DNA from: Bacteroidales bacterium | GTDB lineage: Bacteria; Bacteroidota; Bacteroidia; Bacteroidales; F082 | DNA length: 64,000 nt | Direction of reading: 5' to 3' | NCBI GenBank assembly: GCA_017531225.1 | Contig: JAFXLL010000001.1 | Location: forward strand, 1-64,000 | Shown here: positions 32,069-41,264 of the stretch, piece by piece | Position numbering within the stretch: position 1 is the first letter of the stretch | How the letters are laid out: each line of letters starts with the position of its first letter | The notes under the pieces: generated by a model | Seen by the model: only the letters and a program-made list of their open reading frames with translations | What the model was told of the DNA's origin: nothing | The model's database searches: none | Translations under genes and position numbers: made by a program

Positions 32069-34018
32069 TTAGTATTCCGCCAATACTTCCTCCCGCTCCA
32101 TCTGTTTCTCACCCCAGTCGTCCATTAGCTTTTGGAGCTCCTCTTTTTTCTTGCCATACGACCAAAACAGGTCGTTGTCAACTTTTACCTCCGGATGTTG
32201 GTCGGGATGACTCATAATGTCGTCCATAACAGCCAATTCCTCTTCCATCTTACCGATGGCATCCTCCAAACGCTGAATCTCCTTGTCAACCTTGCGCAGC
32301 TTGGCATCGATCTGCTTCTTGCGCTCGTAGTTGATCTTGTTTTGCGACACGGGTTCAGACGTAACGTTTTTAGGTTGTTGCTTGGCAGCGATCTCTAATT
32401 CCTTCAAGTGGCTAAGGTTTTTCTGCTCCAAGAAATCATAGATATCGCCAATATATTCCTTGATGTTGGGCTTACGGAATTCGTACACTTTGTTGGTGAG
32501 CCCTTGCAGGAAGTCACGGTCGTGGGAGACGATGATGAGGGTGCCGTCGTATTGGATCAAAGCGTTTTTCAGGATGTCCTTCGAGAGCATGTCCAAGTGG
32601 TTGGTAGGCTCGTCCAAGACCAGCAAATTGGTAGGGAAGAGGAGCATCTTCGCCAACGAAAGACGGGCTTTCTCGCCGCCTGAAAGCACTTTCACCTTCT
32701 TGTCGATGTCATCGCCACGGAACAGGAAAGCACCCAGCAGCGCCTTGACCTTGAGCCGCATTTCGCCAACGGCTACGTCATCCAAGGTCTCAAACACGGT
32801 CTTATTCATGTCGAGCATGTCCTGCTGGTTTTGGGCATAGTACCCGATCTTGACCTCATGGCCGAGCTTTACCTCGCCCTCATGGTCAAGCACTCCACAG
32901 ATGATCTTCGACAAGGTGGATTTGCCTTCGCCGTTTCGACCAACAAAAGCAATCTTCTCACCTCTTGGAATCAACAAATTGACATCTTTTAAGATGACTT
33001 TGTCGTCGTATGCTTTGCTCACATGATTGAGCTCCAATGTCACTTTGCCAGAATGTGGCGCGGGCGGAAACTTAAAATGGATGGCAGTTTTGTCGATGTC
33101 GTCGACAGTGATTTCCTCCATCTTTTCCAGTAGTTTCACGCGGCTCTGCACCTGCTTGGCTTTGGTGGCCTTGTAACGGAATCTTTCAATGAAGGCTTCA
33201 ATCTCCTTGATCTCCCGCTGCTGGTTGTTGTAGGCGTTGCGTTGCATGTCTACACGCTCCTCACGCAGGTTGACATAGTCGGAATAGGAGGCCTTGTAAT
33301 CGTATATCTTGCCGTTGCTGATCTCGATAGTGCGAACGGTGATGTTGTCCAAAAAGGCACGATCGTGCGAGACCATCAGGATGGCTCCATAATAGGACTT
33401 TAGGAAGCCTTCAAGCCATTGGATGGACTCAATGTCGAGATGGTTGGTGGGCTCGTCGAGAAGGAGTAAATTCGGCTTTCTCAAAAGGATTTTGGCCAAC
33501 TCCACACGCATCTGCCATCCGTTGCTGAACTCCCGCATGGGACGTTGCATGTCGTCGTGCTCGAATCCCAATCCCACTAAGATGCGCTCGGCTTCACCCT
33601 CGATGGCGTTGCCTCCCATCATGTTCAACCTATCGTTGAGGACGTTGAGATGCTCAATCAGGCGCTGGTACTCGCGACTTTCGTAGTCGGTACGCTCCAT
33701 CATGGCATTTTGCAACTGCTCTGCCTCACGCTCCAGTTGATGGAACTCGTCGAAAGCAGTCATGGCTTCGTCGAGTACCGTGTTGGGACTGTTCACATTC
33801 TTCTCCTGAGGCAGATACCCGATGGTAACGCCTTCGGGAATGATGACATCGCCTTTGGAGGGTTGTTCCAATCCACAGATGAGCTTGAGCAGCGTGGTCT
33901 TGCCGGCGCCATTATGGCCAACCAATCCAATGCGGTCCTTTTCACGGATCAAAAAGGTGATATCGGTGAATAGGTCGTCACCGGTGAAGTGCATGCTCAG
34001 GTTCTGGACAGAAATCAT
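32069..34018 (-). CDS. ABC-F family ATPase (Uup/YfmR-like translation factor)
   Basis: A 649-residue protein with two ABC domains in tandem and no TM segments. NBD1: Walker A GHNGAGKTTLLK, signature FSNGWQMRVELAKILL (variant of LSGGQ), Walker B LLLLDEPTNHLDIES. A helical linker (about 240-310) follows. NBD2: GRNGEGKSTLSK, LSGGEKARLSLAKMLL, LLVLDEPTNHLD. The C-terminal extension (about 545-649) is a charged coiled coil of the ABC_tran_CTD/Uup type. ABC-F proteins act on the ribosome E/P site. It is the last gene of a minus-strand run with prfB, cstA and an outer-membrane barrel gene (9-bp gap). Confidence 0.93.
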   Translation of the reverse strand: MISVQNLSMHFTGDDLFTDITFLIREKDRIGLVGHNGAGKTTLLKLICGLEQPSKGDVIIPEGVTIGYLPQEKNVNSPNTVLDEAMTAFDEFHQLEREAEQLQNAMMERTDYESREYQRLIEHLNVLNDRLNMMGGNAIEGEAERILVGLGFEHDDMQRPMREFSNGWQMRVELAKILLRKPNLLLLDEPTNHLDIESIQWLEGFLKSYYGAILMVSHDRAFLDNITVRTIEISNGKIYDYKASYSDYVNLREERVDMQRNAYNNQQREIKEIEAFIERFRYKATKAKQVQSRVKLLEKMEEITVDDIDKTAIHFKFPPAPHSGKVTLELNHVSKAYDDKVILKDVNLLIPRGEKIAFVGRNGEGKSTLSKIICGVLDHEGEVKLGHEVKIGYYAQNQQDMLDMNKTVFETLDDVAVGEMRLKVKALLGAFLFRGDDIDKKVKVLSGGEKARLSLAKMLLFPTNLLVLDEPTNHLDMLSKDILKNALIQYDGTLIIVSHDRDFLQGLTNKVYEFRKPNIKEYIGDIYDFLEQKNLSHLKELEIAAKQQPKNVTSEPVSQNKINYERKKQIDAKLRKVDKEIQRLEDAIGKMEEELAVMDDIMSHPDQHPEVKVDNDLFWSYGKKKEELQKLMDDWGEKQMEREEVLAEY

Positions 34019-34027
34019 AATGATGGG

Positions 34028-34735
34028 TTAAAAATAATAGCGAAGACCAGCTTTGGGACTTATTCGGCTAAGTGAGATAGGATCATTCAGATATATGGTT
34101 TCAGAAACAAGCTCGTTGAGATTGTCAAGATGCCCTTGTTGGTTCAACTTGGTGATATTGCCAATGCAATAGGTCACTTCAATACCTATGGCGGTGTGCT
34201 CGTTGAGCATGTAATCATATCCGGCCATCATGCCATGGCCTAAACAATGCCCAACGGAATAGTTGGTTAACCATTTGTTATAAGGTGAGTAATTGCCATC
34301 TTCCTTATAGTTCATGAGTCCTATCATGTACTGGATCATATAACGGCTTTTGCCGTCGATCTTTTGGATGCCCAACGAAAAAGCTATGAAGTCATGCGTA
34401 TAGGTGTTGTTGATGCTCCACGAAAGAGTATTGCCGTCTTCAGTCGTTTGGAAGAGGGGCATGCTATGGCTCTTCCTGAAATAATCGTAGTGCAATCCGA
34501 TGACAAACATATTGTTGATGTTGAATTGGACGTTGGCATCCGCGGCGAATCCTTGTTTGACGTTATAAAGGTAATCTTTATAATACAAAGGATAAGCGTT
34601 GGGTGTCTTTCCCGTCTTGATGGTCCAACCGGCATTTATCGCTGCACGGACAATATAGTCCTTTTTGCTTTGGGCATGTATTGGGATGGACATCCCAAGA
34701 ATCAGAAGAAGGGTCAATAGGAGCGTCTTTTTCAT
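34028..34735 (-). CDS. Outer-membrane beta-barrel protein, unknown function
   Basis: A 235-residue exported protein: signal peptide MKKTLLLTLLLILGMSIPIHAQ, then alternating hydrophobic/polar strands (IVRAAINAGWTIKTG, MFVIGLHYDYFRKSH, FIAFSLGIQKI, TAIGIEVTYCIGN) and C-terminal SPKAGLRYYF ending in aromatic residues, as in small 8-stranded barrels. No specific family is recognised. It overlaps cstA by ATGA and lies 9 bp before the ABC-F gene. There is no evident functional reason for this arrangement. Confidence 0.75.
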   Translation of the reverse strand: MKKTLLLTLLLILGMSIPIHAQSKKDYIVRAAINAGWTIKTGKTPNAYPLYYKDYLYNVKQGFAADANVQFNINNMFVIGLHYDYFRKSHSMPLFQTTEDGNTLSWSINNTYTHDFIAFSLGIQKIDGKSRYMIQYMIGLMNYKEDGNYSPYNKWLTNYSVGHCLGHGMMAGYDYMLNEHTAIGIEVTYCIGNITKLNQQGHLDNLNELVSETIYLNDPISLSRISPKAGLRYYF

Positions 34736-36183
34736 GCTGGTTTATGTTTTCTTTTCCAAACCCAGAATGTAATCAAACTAATTAAAGTGATGGCAACGCC
34801 AATGCCATAACCTACAGGGCGAGGCAGTATGGAGCCCAGCCCTCCGTCGGCAGACTTGGCCACGAAGAGGAAACAACCTGTTACCATAGTCATGAAAAGA
34901 GCGGGGAAGAAAGTGACAAAATACCAATGTTTGCCCTTGCTCTTCCAAAGATAGACCGTGATGGCCCAAAGGGTGACTGTAGCGAGTACCTGGTTGGCCC
35001 AGGCGAAGTAACGCCATATCACTTGGAAGCCTTTAGCGTCAGCAATGCTATAGACCAGAATGGCTGCTGAGACAGCGAACAGCGGAATAGCGATGATCAA
35101 ACGGTTCTTGATGGGCTTCTGGTCATAGTGCAGTAAGTCTGATAAGATCAATCGTGCCGAGCGCATGGCGGTGTCGCCCGAAGTAACGGCAGCGCTGATC
35201 ACGCCTAAAATGGTGATGGTGGCGATGACCGGTGTGAACCAGGTGTTGGCAATGACGCCCACGATGGCGGCTCCACTCTTGCCAGTGACGTCGACCACAC
35301 TGTCAGGACCGAAGAAATAAGCTGCAGCGGCAGCCCAAATCAAGGCGACGATGCCTTCAGTGATCATGGCACCGTAGAAGATGGGACGGCCTTGCTTTTC
35401 GTTGATCATGCAACGCGCCATCAGGGGCGACTGGGTAGCGTGGAAACCGGAGATGGCACCACAGGCGATGGAAATGAACATCATCGGGAAAATGGGGTTG
35501 TTGGCTGCGTCGGGATGACGGTTCTGCAAGCCACTCCAAAGCTCTGGAATCTCGGGTTTATAAATGATGAATGCGATGAAGATGGCTACTGCCATGCTCA
35601 ATAGCAAAATACCGAAGATTGGGTAAATTTTACCGATCACCTTATCGATGGGTAACAAAGTGGCAATCAGGTAGTAAGCCAAGATGATGATGATCCATAC
35701 GTAGGGGTTCCAGCCTTGGGTGAAATTGGCGTTGAGCAAGGTGGCCGGGGTGTTGATGAACACCACGCCGACCAAAATCATCAGGATGATGGTGAAGCCG
35801 CGCATGATTTGTTTAGCGGTGTTGCCCAGATAGGTTCCGTGGATCTCAGGCAGACTGGCACCTTTGTCTCTCAAGGAAATCATGCCTGACAGATAATCGT
35901 GGACGGCACCGGCAAAGATGCTGCCCAACACGATCCACAGGAAAGAGGCTGTACCGAACTGTGCACCCATGATGGCTCCAATGATGGGACCTACGCCGGC
36001 GATGTTCAGGAACTGGATCAGGAAAACTTTCCAAGGCTTCATCGGGACGTAGTCCACACCGTCAGCCATGGTAGTAGCCGGAGTGGCCCGATTGGGATCA
36101 GCCCCGAAGAGCTTCTCCACAAATTTTCCGTAAATCAAGTAACCGAGAACCAATATGGCTAAAGCAATGAAAAAAGTGATCAT
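34732..36183 (-). CDS. cstA: CstA-family carbon starvation transporter
   Basis: A 483-residue membrane protein with about 14 hydrophobic helices. CstA hallmarks: DPNRATPATTMADGVDYVPM near the N-terminus, FLNIAGVGPIIGAIMGAQFG, GAVHDYLSGMISLRDKGASL, and SGDTAMRSARLILSDLL. Family members import peptides or pyruvate (E. coli CstA, BtsT). It is shorter than E. coli CstA (701), matching the compact form common in Bacteroidota. Overlaps with prfB upstream and the barrel gene downstream are both ATGA. Confidence 0.93.
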   Translation of the reverse strand: MITFFIALAILVLGYLIYGKFVEKLFGADPNRATPATTMADGVDYVPMKPWKVFLIQFLNIAGVGPIIGAIMGAQFGTASFLWIVLGSIFAGAVHDYLSGMISLRDKGASLPEIHGTYLGNTAKQIMRGFTIILMILVGVVFINTPATLLNANFTQGWNPYVWIIIILAYYLIATLLPIDKVIGKIYPIFGILLLSMAVAIFIAFIIYKPEIPELWSGLQNRHPDAANNPIFPMMFISIACGAISGFHATQSPLMARCMINEKQGRPIFYGAMITEGIVALIWAAAAAYFFGPDSVVDVTGKSGAAIVGVIANTWFTPVIATITILGVISAAVTSGDTAMRSARLILSDLLHYDQKPIKNRLIIAIPLFAVSAAILVYSIADAKGFQVIWRYFAWANQVLATVTLWAITVYLWKSKGKHWYFVTFFPALFMTMVTGCFLFVAKSADGGLGSILPRPVGYGIGVAITLISLITFWVWKRKHKPA

Positions 36184-37296
36184 GATTTTTTACCTCCAAA
36201 TTGCATTAAGTATGATTTTAAGAATTCATCGATGTCTCCGTCCATCACGCCTTGAACGTCAGAAGTCTGATAGTTGGTGCGATGGTCTTTCACACGACGG
36301 TCATCGAAAACGTAACTGCGGATTTGAGAACCCCATTCGATCTTCATCTTGCCGGCCTCGATCTTGTTCTGTTCTTCCATACGGTGGCGCATCTCGCGGT
36401 CGTAGAGTTGCGATTTCAAGAGACGCAAGGCGTTCTCCTTGTTCTTGGGTTGGTCGCGGGTCTCAGTGTTTTCAATGAGGATTTCCTCTTCCTCGCCCGT
36501 GTAGGGGTCTTTGTATTGGTAGCGCAAACGCACGCCTGACTCCACCTTGTTAACGTTCTGTCCACCAGCGCCGCCGCTACGGAAGGTGTCCCACGACAAA
36601 CGCGACTGCTCCACTACAATCTCGATGGTATCGTCAATCAAAGGGGTGACGAACACGGAGGCAAACGAGGTCATGCGCTTGCCTTGGGCGTTGTAGGGAC
36701 TCACGCGCACCAAGCGATGCACGCCGTTCTCGCCTTTCAGGTAGCCGTAGGCATATTCACCTTCAAGCTTCATCGTCACCTGCTTGATGCCAGCATCTTC
36801 GGCTTCCAAAAGGTTCGAGATAGTCAGCTTATACTTGTGGTTCTCGGCGTAACGCATGTACATGCGCATCAGCATCTGTGCCCAGTCTTGGGCCTCGGTG
36901 CCACCTGCGCCCGCATTGATCTTCAGCACGGCGCTCATCGGGTCGGCTTCTTCCTGAAGCATGTTCTTGAATTCCAGGTCTTCCACAATCTTCAAGGCTT
37001 CGGCGTATTGTGCATCCACCTCTTCTTCGGTGGCTTCGCCTTCCTTGGCGAAATCAAACAGCACCGCCAGGTCGTTGTAGGCATCTTCAGCTTTCTTGTA
37101 GCCTGTGAGCCAGCCTTTCACCTCGCGCACCTTCTTCATGGTTGCCTCGGCGGCTTTCGGGTCACTCCAAAATTGTGGGTCTTGGGTCTTTTCGTCTAAT
37201 TCTTGGGCCTCTATGGTACGACGGTCCACGTCAAAGATACCTCCTCAAGGCCTCAACCCTCTTACATAATTCTTTTTGTTGGTCTAATGTGATCAT
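36180..37296 (-). CDS. prfB: Peptide chain release factor 2 with programmed +1 frameshift
   Basis: Translation starts at the ATG at 37294-37296 and reads 21 codons (MITLDQQKELCKRVEALRRY, then L) to an in-frame TGA at 37231-37233. The site is AGG AGG TAT CTT TGA C, with an internal Shine-Dalgarno and slippery CTT-TGA-C exactly as in E. coli prfB. A +1 shift at CTT gives Asp and continues GTG GAC CGT to the stop at 36180, about 371 residues in all. The peptidyl-hydrolase loop is SGGAGGQNVNK. The stop-codon recognition tripeptide region reads VRVSPYNAQG, SPY in place of SPF. RF2 releases at UGA and UAA; the shift autoregulates its level. The 3' end overlaps cstA (ATGA). Confidence 0.96.
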
Positions 37297-37351
37297 GTGA
37301 ATATTGATAAAGAATTTGAGCGCAAAAATAAGGAAAATAGTGGAAACTTTC

Positions 37352-37359
37352 TATCTTTG
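37352..37359 (+). promoter_or_regulatory. -7 box for the LRR protein gene
   Basis: TATCTTTG fits TAnnTTTG, 22 bp before the ATG at 37382. No good -33 TTTG at the expected distance. Confidence 0.5.
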
Positions 37360-37381
37360 TCCATTCGAAAACCCTTCAAAT

Positions 37382-39076
37382 ATGAAAAAAGCTTTACTTC
37401 TCTTAGTGATGTTGGCAGTGGGCTTAACTCAGATGAACGCTCAGGACTTCACCTACGGTGACTTGGAATACTCGATCAACAATGATGACGTCACGGTGAC
37501 GCTCACAGGTCATGTGGATGGTTATGATGCGACGGGACAACTCAATATTCCATCAACTGTTTATTATTACGGAGATGCTTACACCGTTACGATCATCGAT
37601 AGTTATGCCTTTTACTATTGTGAAGGCCTCACAGGACCTTTGGTAATTCCGAACACTGTTGAGGAAATTGGCGATTTGGCATTTTACAAATGCACGGGTC
37701 TCACCAGCTTAACTTTGTCGAACAACCTGACTGACATCGGTGACGATGCCTTTGATTACTGCGGTTTTACGGGTATAATCAACATCCCGGCTTCCGTTGA
37801 GTACATCGGCTATACGCCGTTCTATGGTTGTGATGGCATCGATGGCTTTGTGGTCGATCCTGCGAACGAGGATTACGACTCGCGCGATAACTGCAATGCG
37901 GTGATTCGGACCTATACCAATGAACTCAAATTTGGCTGCAAAAACTCCACCATCCCGAATACGGTGACCTCCATCGCTGAAGATGCTTTCAACCGTTGTA
38001 CCGGGTTGACCTCTGTTACGATCCCGAACTCAGTCTCTTCCATTGGAGGTTATTCGTTTTTCTTTACTGGCTTAACCTCCATTACCATTCCAGGTTCAGT
38101 AGGCCTCATCGGTATGAACCCGTTTGGTGGATGTGCTGCATTGACTGAAATCGTCGTTGAAAGTAGCAATCCGGTGTATGATTCCCGAAACGGCTGCAAT
38201 GCCATCATTAAAACGGACTGGAACGAGATGATCACAGGATGCCAAAACACGGTTATTCCCGACGATGTAACCCGTATCGGCGACGATGCCTTTTATTTTT
38301 GCAGCACGCTTTCAGGCGAATTGGTGATTCCAGAACAAATCACCTCTATCGGTGCGTATGCATTCGAGGGCTGTACCGGACTGACAGGCTCCTTGGTCAT
38401 TCCCAATACGGTGAATCAACTCGGCGAATCGGCTTTTGCCAATTGTACGGGTTTTGACGGTACCTTGACCCTTAGCGAGGCGTTGCCAAACATTCAAAAC
38501 TGGACTTTTGAGGGATGCCAAGGTTTTACAGGGTCTCTGGTCATCCCCAATTCCGTTAGAACCATTGGCTCCAGCGCCTTTGAGGACTGTCGTGGCTTTG
38601 ATGGCTCGCTGACACTTCCTGAAAAACTGGCTTCTGTGGGTAATTTCGCTTTCGCCAGTTGTTCGGGCTTTAAGGAGGCGATCGTTTTATCGGAAACACC
38701 CCCTGAACTCGGCAACTATCCCTTCGGCGGCTTTGGCAGTACCACCCTTGTGGTGCCTTGCGGATGCGTTTCGGCTTATGAAAACACTGCCTGGCATGAG
38801 CAGTTCATCAACATCATCGAAGACTGCACAGCCGTCGCGGAAGCTGAAGACCAATCTGCCAAGGTCTATCCCAATCCCACCCAAGGCCGTGTGACCATTG
38901 AGGCTGAAAACATCCAACATGTCGCCATCTTTAACTTAATAGGTGAAAAGGTGTTCGAAAGCGTCGCCAATGGCGATGCGTTCAGCTATGATTTCAGTGG
39001 ATTTGAAAAGGGCTTGTATCTGATTCGAATCGAAACCAAAAACGGTATTTTAACAAAATTTGTTACTGTGATGTAA
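37382..39076 (+). CDS. BspA-like leucine-rich-repeat surface protein with T9SS sorting domain
   Basis: A 564-residue exported protein. Signal peptide MKKALLLLVMLAVGLTQMNAQ, then about 13 repeats of the LRR_5 (BspA/Treponema) type: variants of LTSVTIPNSVSSIGxxAFxxCTG (e.g. GPLVIPNTVEEIGDLAFYKC, GSLVIPNSVRTIGSSAFEDC). The last 75 residues start KVYPNPTQGRVTI with VAIFNLIGEKV and ...GLYLIRIETKNGILTKFVTV, a type A T9SS sorting domain. Such proteins bind host or bacterial surface ligands, e.g. fibronectin in Tannerella BspA. An in-frame ATG 26 codons upstream lies ahead of the -7 box and was rejected. Confidence 0.9.
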   Translation: MKKALLLLVMLAVGLTQMNAQDFTYGDLEYSINNDDVTVTLTGHVDGYDATGQLNIPSTVYYYGDAYTVTIIDSYAFYYCEGLTGPLVIPNTVEEIGDLAFYKCTGLTSLTLSNNLTDIGDDAFDYCGFTGIINIPASVEYIGYTPFYGCDGIDGFVVDPANEDYDSRDNCNAVIRTYTNELKFGCKNSTIPNTVTSIAEDAFNRCTGLTSVTIPNSVSSIGGYSFFFTGLTSITIPGSVGLIGMNPFGGCAALTEIVVESSNPVYDSRNGCNAIIKTDWNEMITGCQNTVIPDDVTRIGDDAFYFCSTLSGELVIPEQITSIGAYAFEGCTGLTGSLVIPNTVNQLGESAFANCTGFDGTLTLSEALPNIQNWTFEGCQGFTGSLVIPNSVRTIGSSAFEDCRGFDGSLTLPEKLASVGNFAFASCSGFKEAIVLSETPPELGNYPFGGFGSTTLVVPCGCVSAYENTAWHEQFINIIEDCTAVAEAEDQSAKVYPNPTQGRVTIEAENIQHVAIFNLIGEKVFESVANGDAFSYDFSGFEKGLYLIRIETKNGILTKFVTVM

Positions 39077-39130
39077 GTTTTCCTTTCCTTTGTTGTCTAA
39101 CATGATGAACGTTGCAACGAAAAACGCATT

Positions 39131-39619
39131 ATGAACAACGACAAGGAATATCAGTTTGAACTTTTGGTGCGGGAGCACAAGCGGACCATCTATACGGTGT
39201 GCTACATGTTCTCGCATGACAAGGCGGAGGTCGACGACCTGTTTCAGGAAATCCTCATCCGCCTCTGGAACGGCTTCGACCATTATGAAGGCAGAAGCAG
39301 CGCCCGTACTTGGATCTATCGTGTGGCCTTGAACACGGCCATCAACCAGGACAAGAAGGAACGCCGCCGTATCGAGACCATACCGTTGACGGTCGACATC
39401 AACCCCTTCGAGGCCGACGACCCCAAGACCCAGCAGGTGCGCAAGCTCCACGACCTCATCTCGCGATTGGAGTTGATCGACCGAAGTCTCGTGCTGCTCT
39501 GGCTCGAAGGCATCAGCTACGACGAAATCGGGGCCATCATCGGCATCACGCCCAACAACGTGGGGGTGAGATTGGCGCGCATCAAGGAAAAACTGATCAG
39601 TATGTCAAAAAAACAATGA
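39131..39619 (+). CDS. ECF-type RNA polymerase sigma factor
   Basis: A 162-residue sigma-70 family ECF factor. Region 2 (about 15-80) includes DDLFQEILIRLWNGFDHYEG and SSARTWIYRVALNTAI, which melt and bind the -10. Region 4 (about 105-158) includes RSLVLLWLEGISYDEIGAIIGI and NNVGVRLARIKEKL, the -35-binding helix-turn-helix. No anti-sigma of the FecR or zinc-finger type is next to it. Instead the next gene, 12 bp on, encodes a 5-TM protein. In this arrangement that protein is the likely regulator. Confidence 0.93.
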   Translation: MNNDKEYQFELLVREHKRTIYTVCYMFSHDKAEVDDLFQEILIRLWNGFDHYEGRSSARTWIYRVALNTAINQDKKERRRIETIPLTVDINPFEADDPKTQQVRKLHDLISRLELIDRSLVLLWLEGISYDEIGAIIGITPNNVGVRLARIKEKLISMSKKQ

Positions 39620-39631
39620 AAGGGATTCATC

Positions 39632-40861
39632 ATGGAAAACAATAATCTGAACGAACTCGAACAACTGAAAGCCCAATACGAGACGCTGAAAGAGCAACTC
39701 GACCAGCAGGAAATTGTCAACGATAGGTTGATGAAATCGTCTATTGACCATAGCGTTGGTTTTTACAAACGATATCGTTGGGTGCAAATCTTTTTATACC
39801 CGATAGTGGCATTCTTCGGGTTACTGATCATCAAATGGGATCTGGGCAACCATCTCTCGGCTAAGGTGTTCTGGTTGGTGTATTGCCTGGTTTGTCTGGT
39901 GATCGAGTTGCTGTTGACCAGCAAGCTGCAAGCCAAGACGTTGGAAAACGATGATTTGCTAACCTTGTCAAATCAAGCCAGAGGTTTTAAGAAACTCTTC
40001 GCCATCTTTACGATTCTCAACTATTCCACTGGGTTAGTTTTGTTTTTAGGTTTGCTTTTGGGTTGGATAGGAAATGGAGTGCCAAACTTGGGTGCGGTCA
40101 TGGTTGTTTTTTGCATCGCGATGGTATTCTTTGTTCTTGTTGGAATTGCTGAAATCCGCTATAAGACCAAGCCTTGCGACGAGATCATCCGTCAGATAGA
40201 AACCGCAGAGACCCCTCGCGACAAAAAACCCAGATGGGATCGAAAGCAACGGTGGTGCTGCATTGCCTTGATAGCCGTGTTCTTGGGCTTCGACATCTGG
40301 GGCGGCTATTTGATCGCCAAGCATTTTAAATTGGTGGGAGATACCCTTAAATACGAAAGGGCGGAGGGCGATCTAACCACCAAAGGCAGCCTTGAAATCT
40401 GGGAAGTTTATAACCGGACTACGGTGTCGGACAAGGCACGCTTCCTTGAAACAACCGTGGTGGAAGACAACGATTCTTTAGCGTATCGTTGGTCGGCCGA
40501 CACCACCGAGTTGGTGCTTTATACCTTGAAAAAGACCACGGAAGCTGGTCCCGCCATCAGTTCGGCAGTACTGGGAGGGAAACCTTTGGTCAAACGACTG
40601 GAAACTGGACCCTATAAAGAAGGAACCTTCACCGCCATCATTCTCGAGTTGATGCCTGAAGCTACAATTTTGTTCAAACGGATGACAGAAGATGCCCTGT
40701 TGCAGCCTCAACCCGTCAATATAGCAGTCGTTATTGATGGTCAAGTTTATCAAGAGTGGCGCATTGCCAATGCTGTTTGTAGCGCTTTCTTCATCAATGC
40801 CAATCCAAATTGGTCGAAAGACGAAGTGGACGCATTCTGTAACATGCTGATTCAGCAGTAG
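39632..40861 (+). CDS. Five-TM membrane protein with a C-terminal SecD-P1-head-like domain; candidate anti-sigma
   Basis: A 409-residue protein. A cytoplasmic N-terminal coiled coil (LNELEQLKAQYETLKEQLDQQ) is followed by five TM helices at about 48-69, 78-97, 121-147, 153-175 and 211-232. This places the C-terminal 175 residues outside the cytoplasm. That part ends with AIILELMPEATILFKRMTED and NIAVVIDGQVYQEWRIANAV, which reads like the SecDF P1-head subdomain (LEFTPEGAKKFAEIT...LAIVLDGKVYSAPVI). It lies 12 bp after the ECF sigma gene. The start after a weak leader is the only ATG. Role as a signal-sensing partner is inference. I do not recognise the family. Confidence 0.72.
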   Translation: MENNNLNELEQLKAQYETLKEQLDQQEIVNDRLMKSSIDHSVGFYKRYRWVQIFLYPIVAFFGLLIIKWDLGNHLSAKVFWLVYCLVCLVIELLLTSKLQAKTLENDDLLTLSNQARGFKKLFAIFTILNYSTGLVLFLGLLLGWIGNGVPNLGAVMVVFCIAMVFFVLVGIAEIRYKTKPCDEIIRQIETAETPRDKKPRWDRKQRWCCIALIAVFLGFDIWGGYLIAKHFKLVGDTLKYERAEGDLTTKGSLEIWEVYNRTTVSDKARFLETTVVEDNDSLAYRWSADTTELVLYTLKKTTEAGPAISSAVLGGKPLVKRLETGPYKEGTFTAIILELMPEATILFKRMTEDALLQPQPVNIAVVIDGQVYQEWRIANAVCSAFFINANPNWSKDEVDAFCNMLIQQ

Positions 40862-41264
40862 GGATGACCGAAATAAGTCTAAGGTTCTTTGATTAGTTGG
40901 TATTGGGGCACGTGCCGGAGGCACGCTATTTCAGTAACCCCACACAAGCGATAGCGCAGTGTGGGGGAGTAGACTCTGATATGATGAGTCTGCGTGCCGA
41001 AGGCACGCTACATCTCATAGTAAAGCGTTGTAGCGTGCCTCCGGCACACTGCGTAACACGTTGCGGATCAAGTTGCACCGCTCTCTAAGACTGCTTCCGT
41101 CGAATAAAAGCAAAAAAAATCTCATTATTTCTTGACACGAATAAAAAAAGCTGTATTTTTGCAGCGTACTAGTTTACTAATACACTACAAACAAAAAAAA
41201 TATTTTCAATCCTGAATACTATAAAACTAAAAATTTAGTTATAACAACGTCAATACCTTAAATA
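40862..41264. repeat. Intergenic palindrome cluster (GCCGNAGGC type) plus TonB-transducer leader
   Basis: 403 bp without a gene. Palindromes: CGTGCCGGAGGCACG (40911-40925); CCCCACAC (40938-40945) with GTGTGGGG (40959-40966); AGACTC / GAGTCT around 40971-40991; GCGTGCCGAAGGCACGC (40992-41008); AGCGTGCCTCCGGCACACT (41032-41050), an inverted copy. The first, fourth and fifth share a stem closed by C-G over a GGA or GAA triloop. A consensus promoter follows at 41131-41161. The long A-rich leader carries no ORF. Confidence 0.75.
41131..41161 (+). promoter_or_regulatory. Promoter of the TonB-dependent transducer gene
   Basis: CTTG at 41131-41134, a 19-bp spacer and TATTTTTG (41154-41161), near-consensus. 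It leaves a leader of about 100 nt before the ATG at 41265. Confidence 0.7.

Noticed and set aside
34028-34735. T9SS or porin component role for the barrel beside cstA
   Set aside because: No similarity to PorV, PorT or other known parts could be recognised, so it is described only as a barrel.
37231-37233. In-frame TGA near the start of prfB read as a pseudogene or sequencing error
   Set aside because: It is the classic RF2 frameshift site, with AGGAGG and CTT TGA C; the rest of the gene is intact.
40862-41264. Possible small genes or an insertion-sequence remnant in the palindrome cluster
   Set aside because: No frame longer than a few dozen codons has a start with coding character, and no transposase similarity or terminal repeats pairing across the region were seen.
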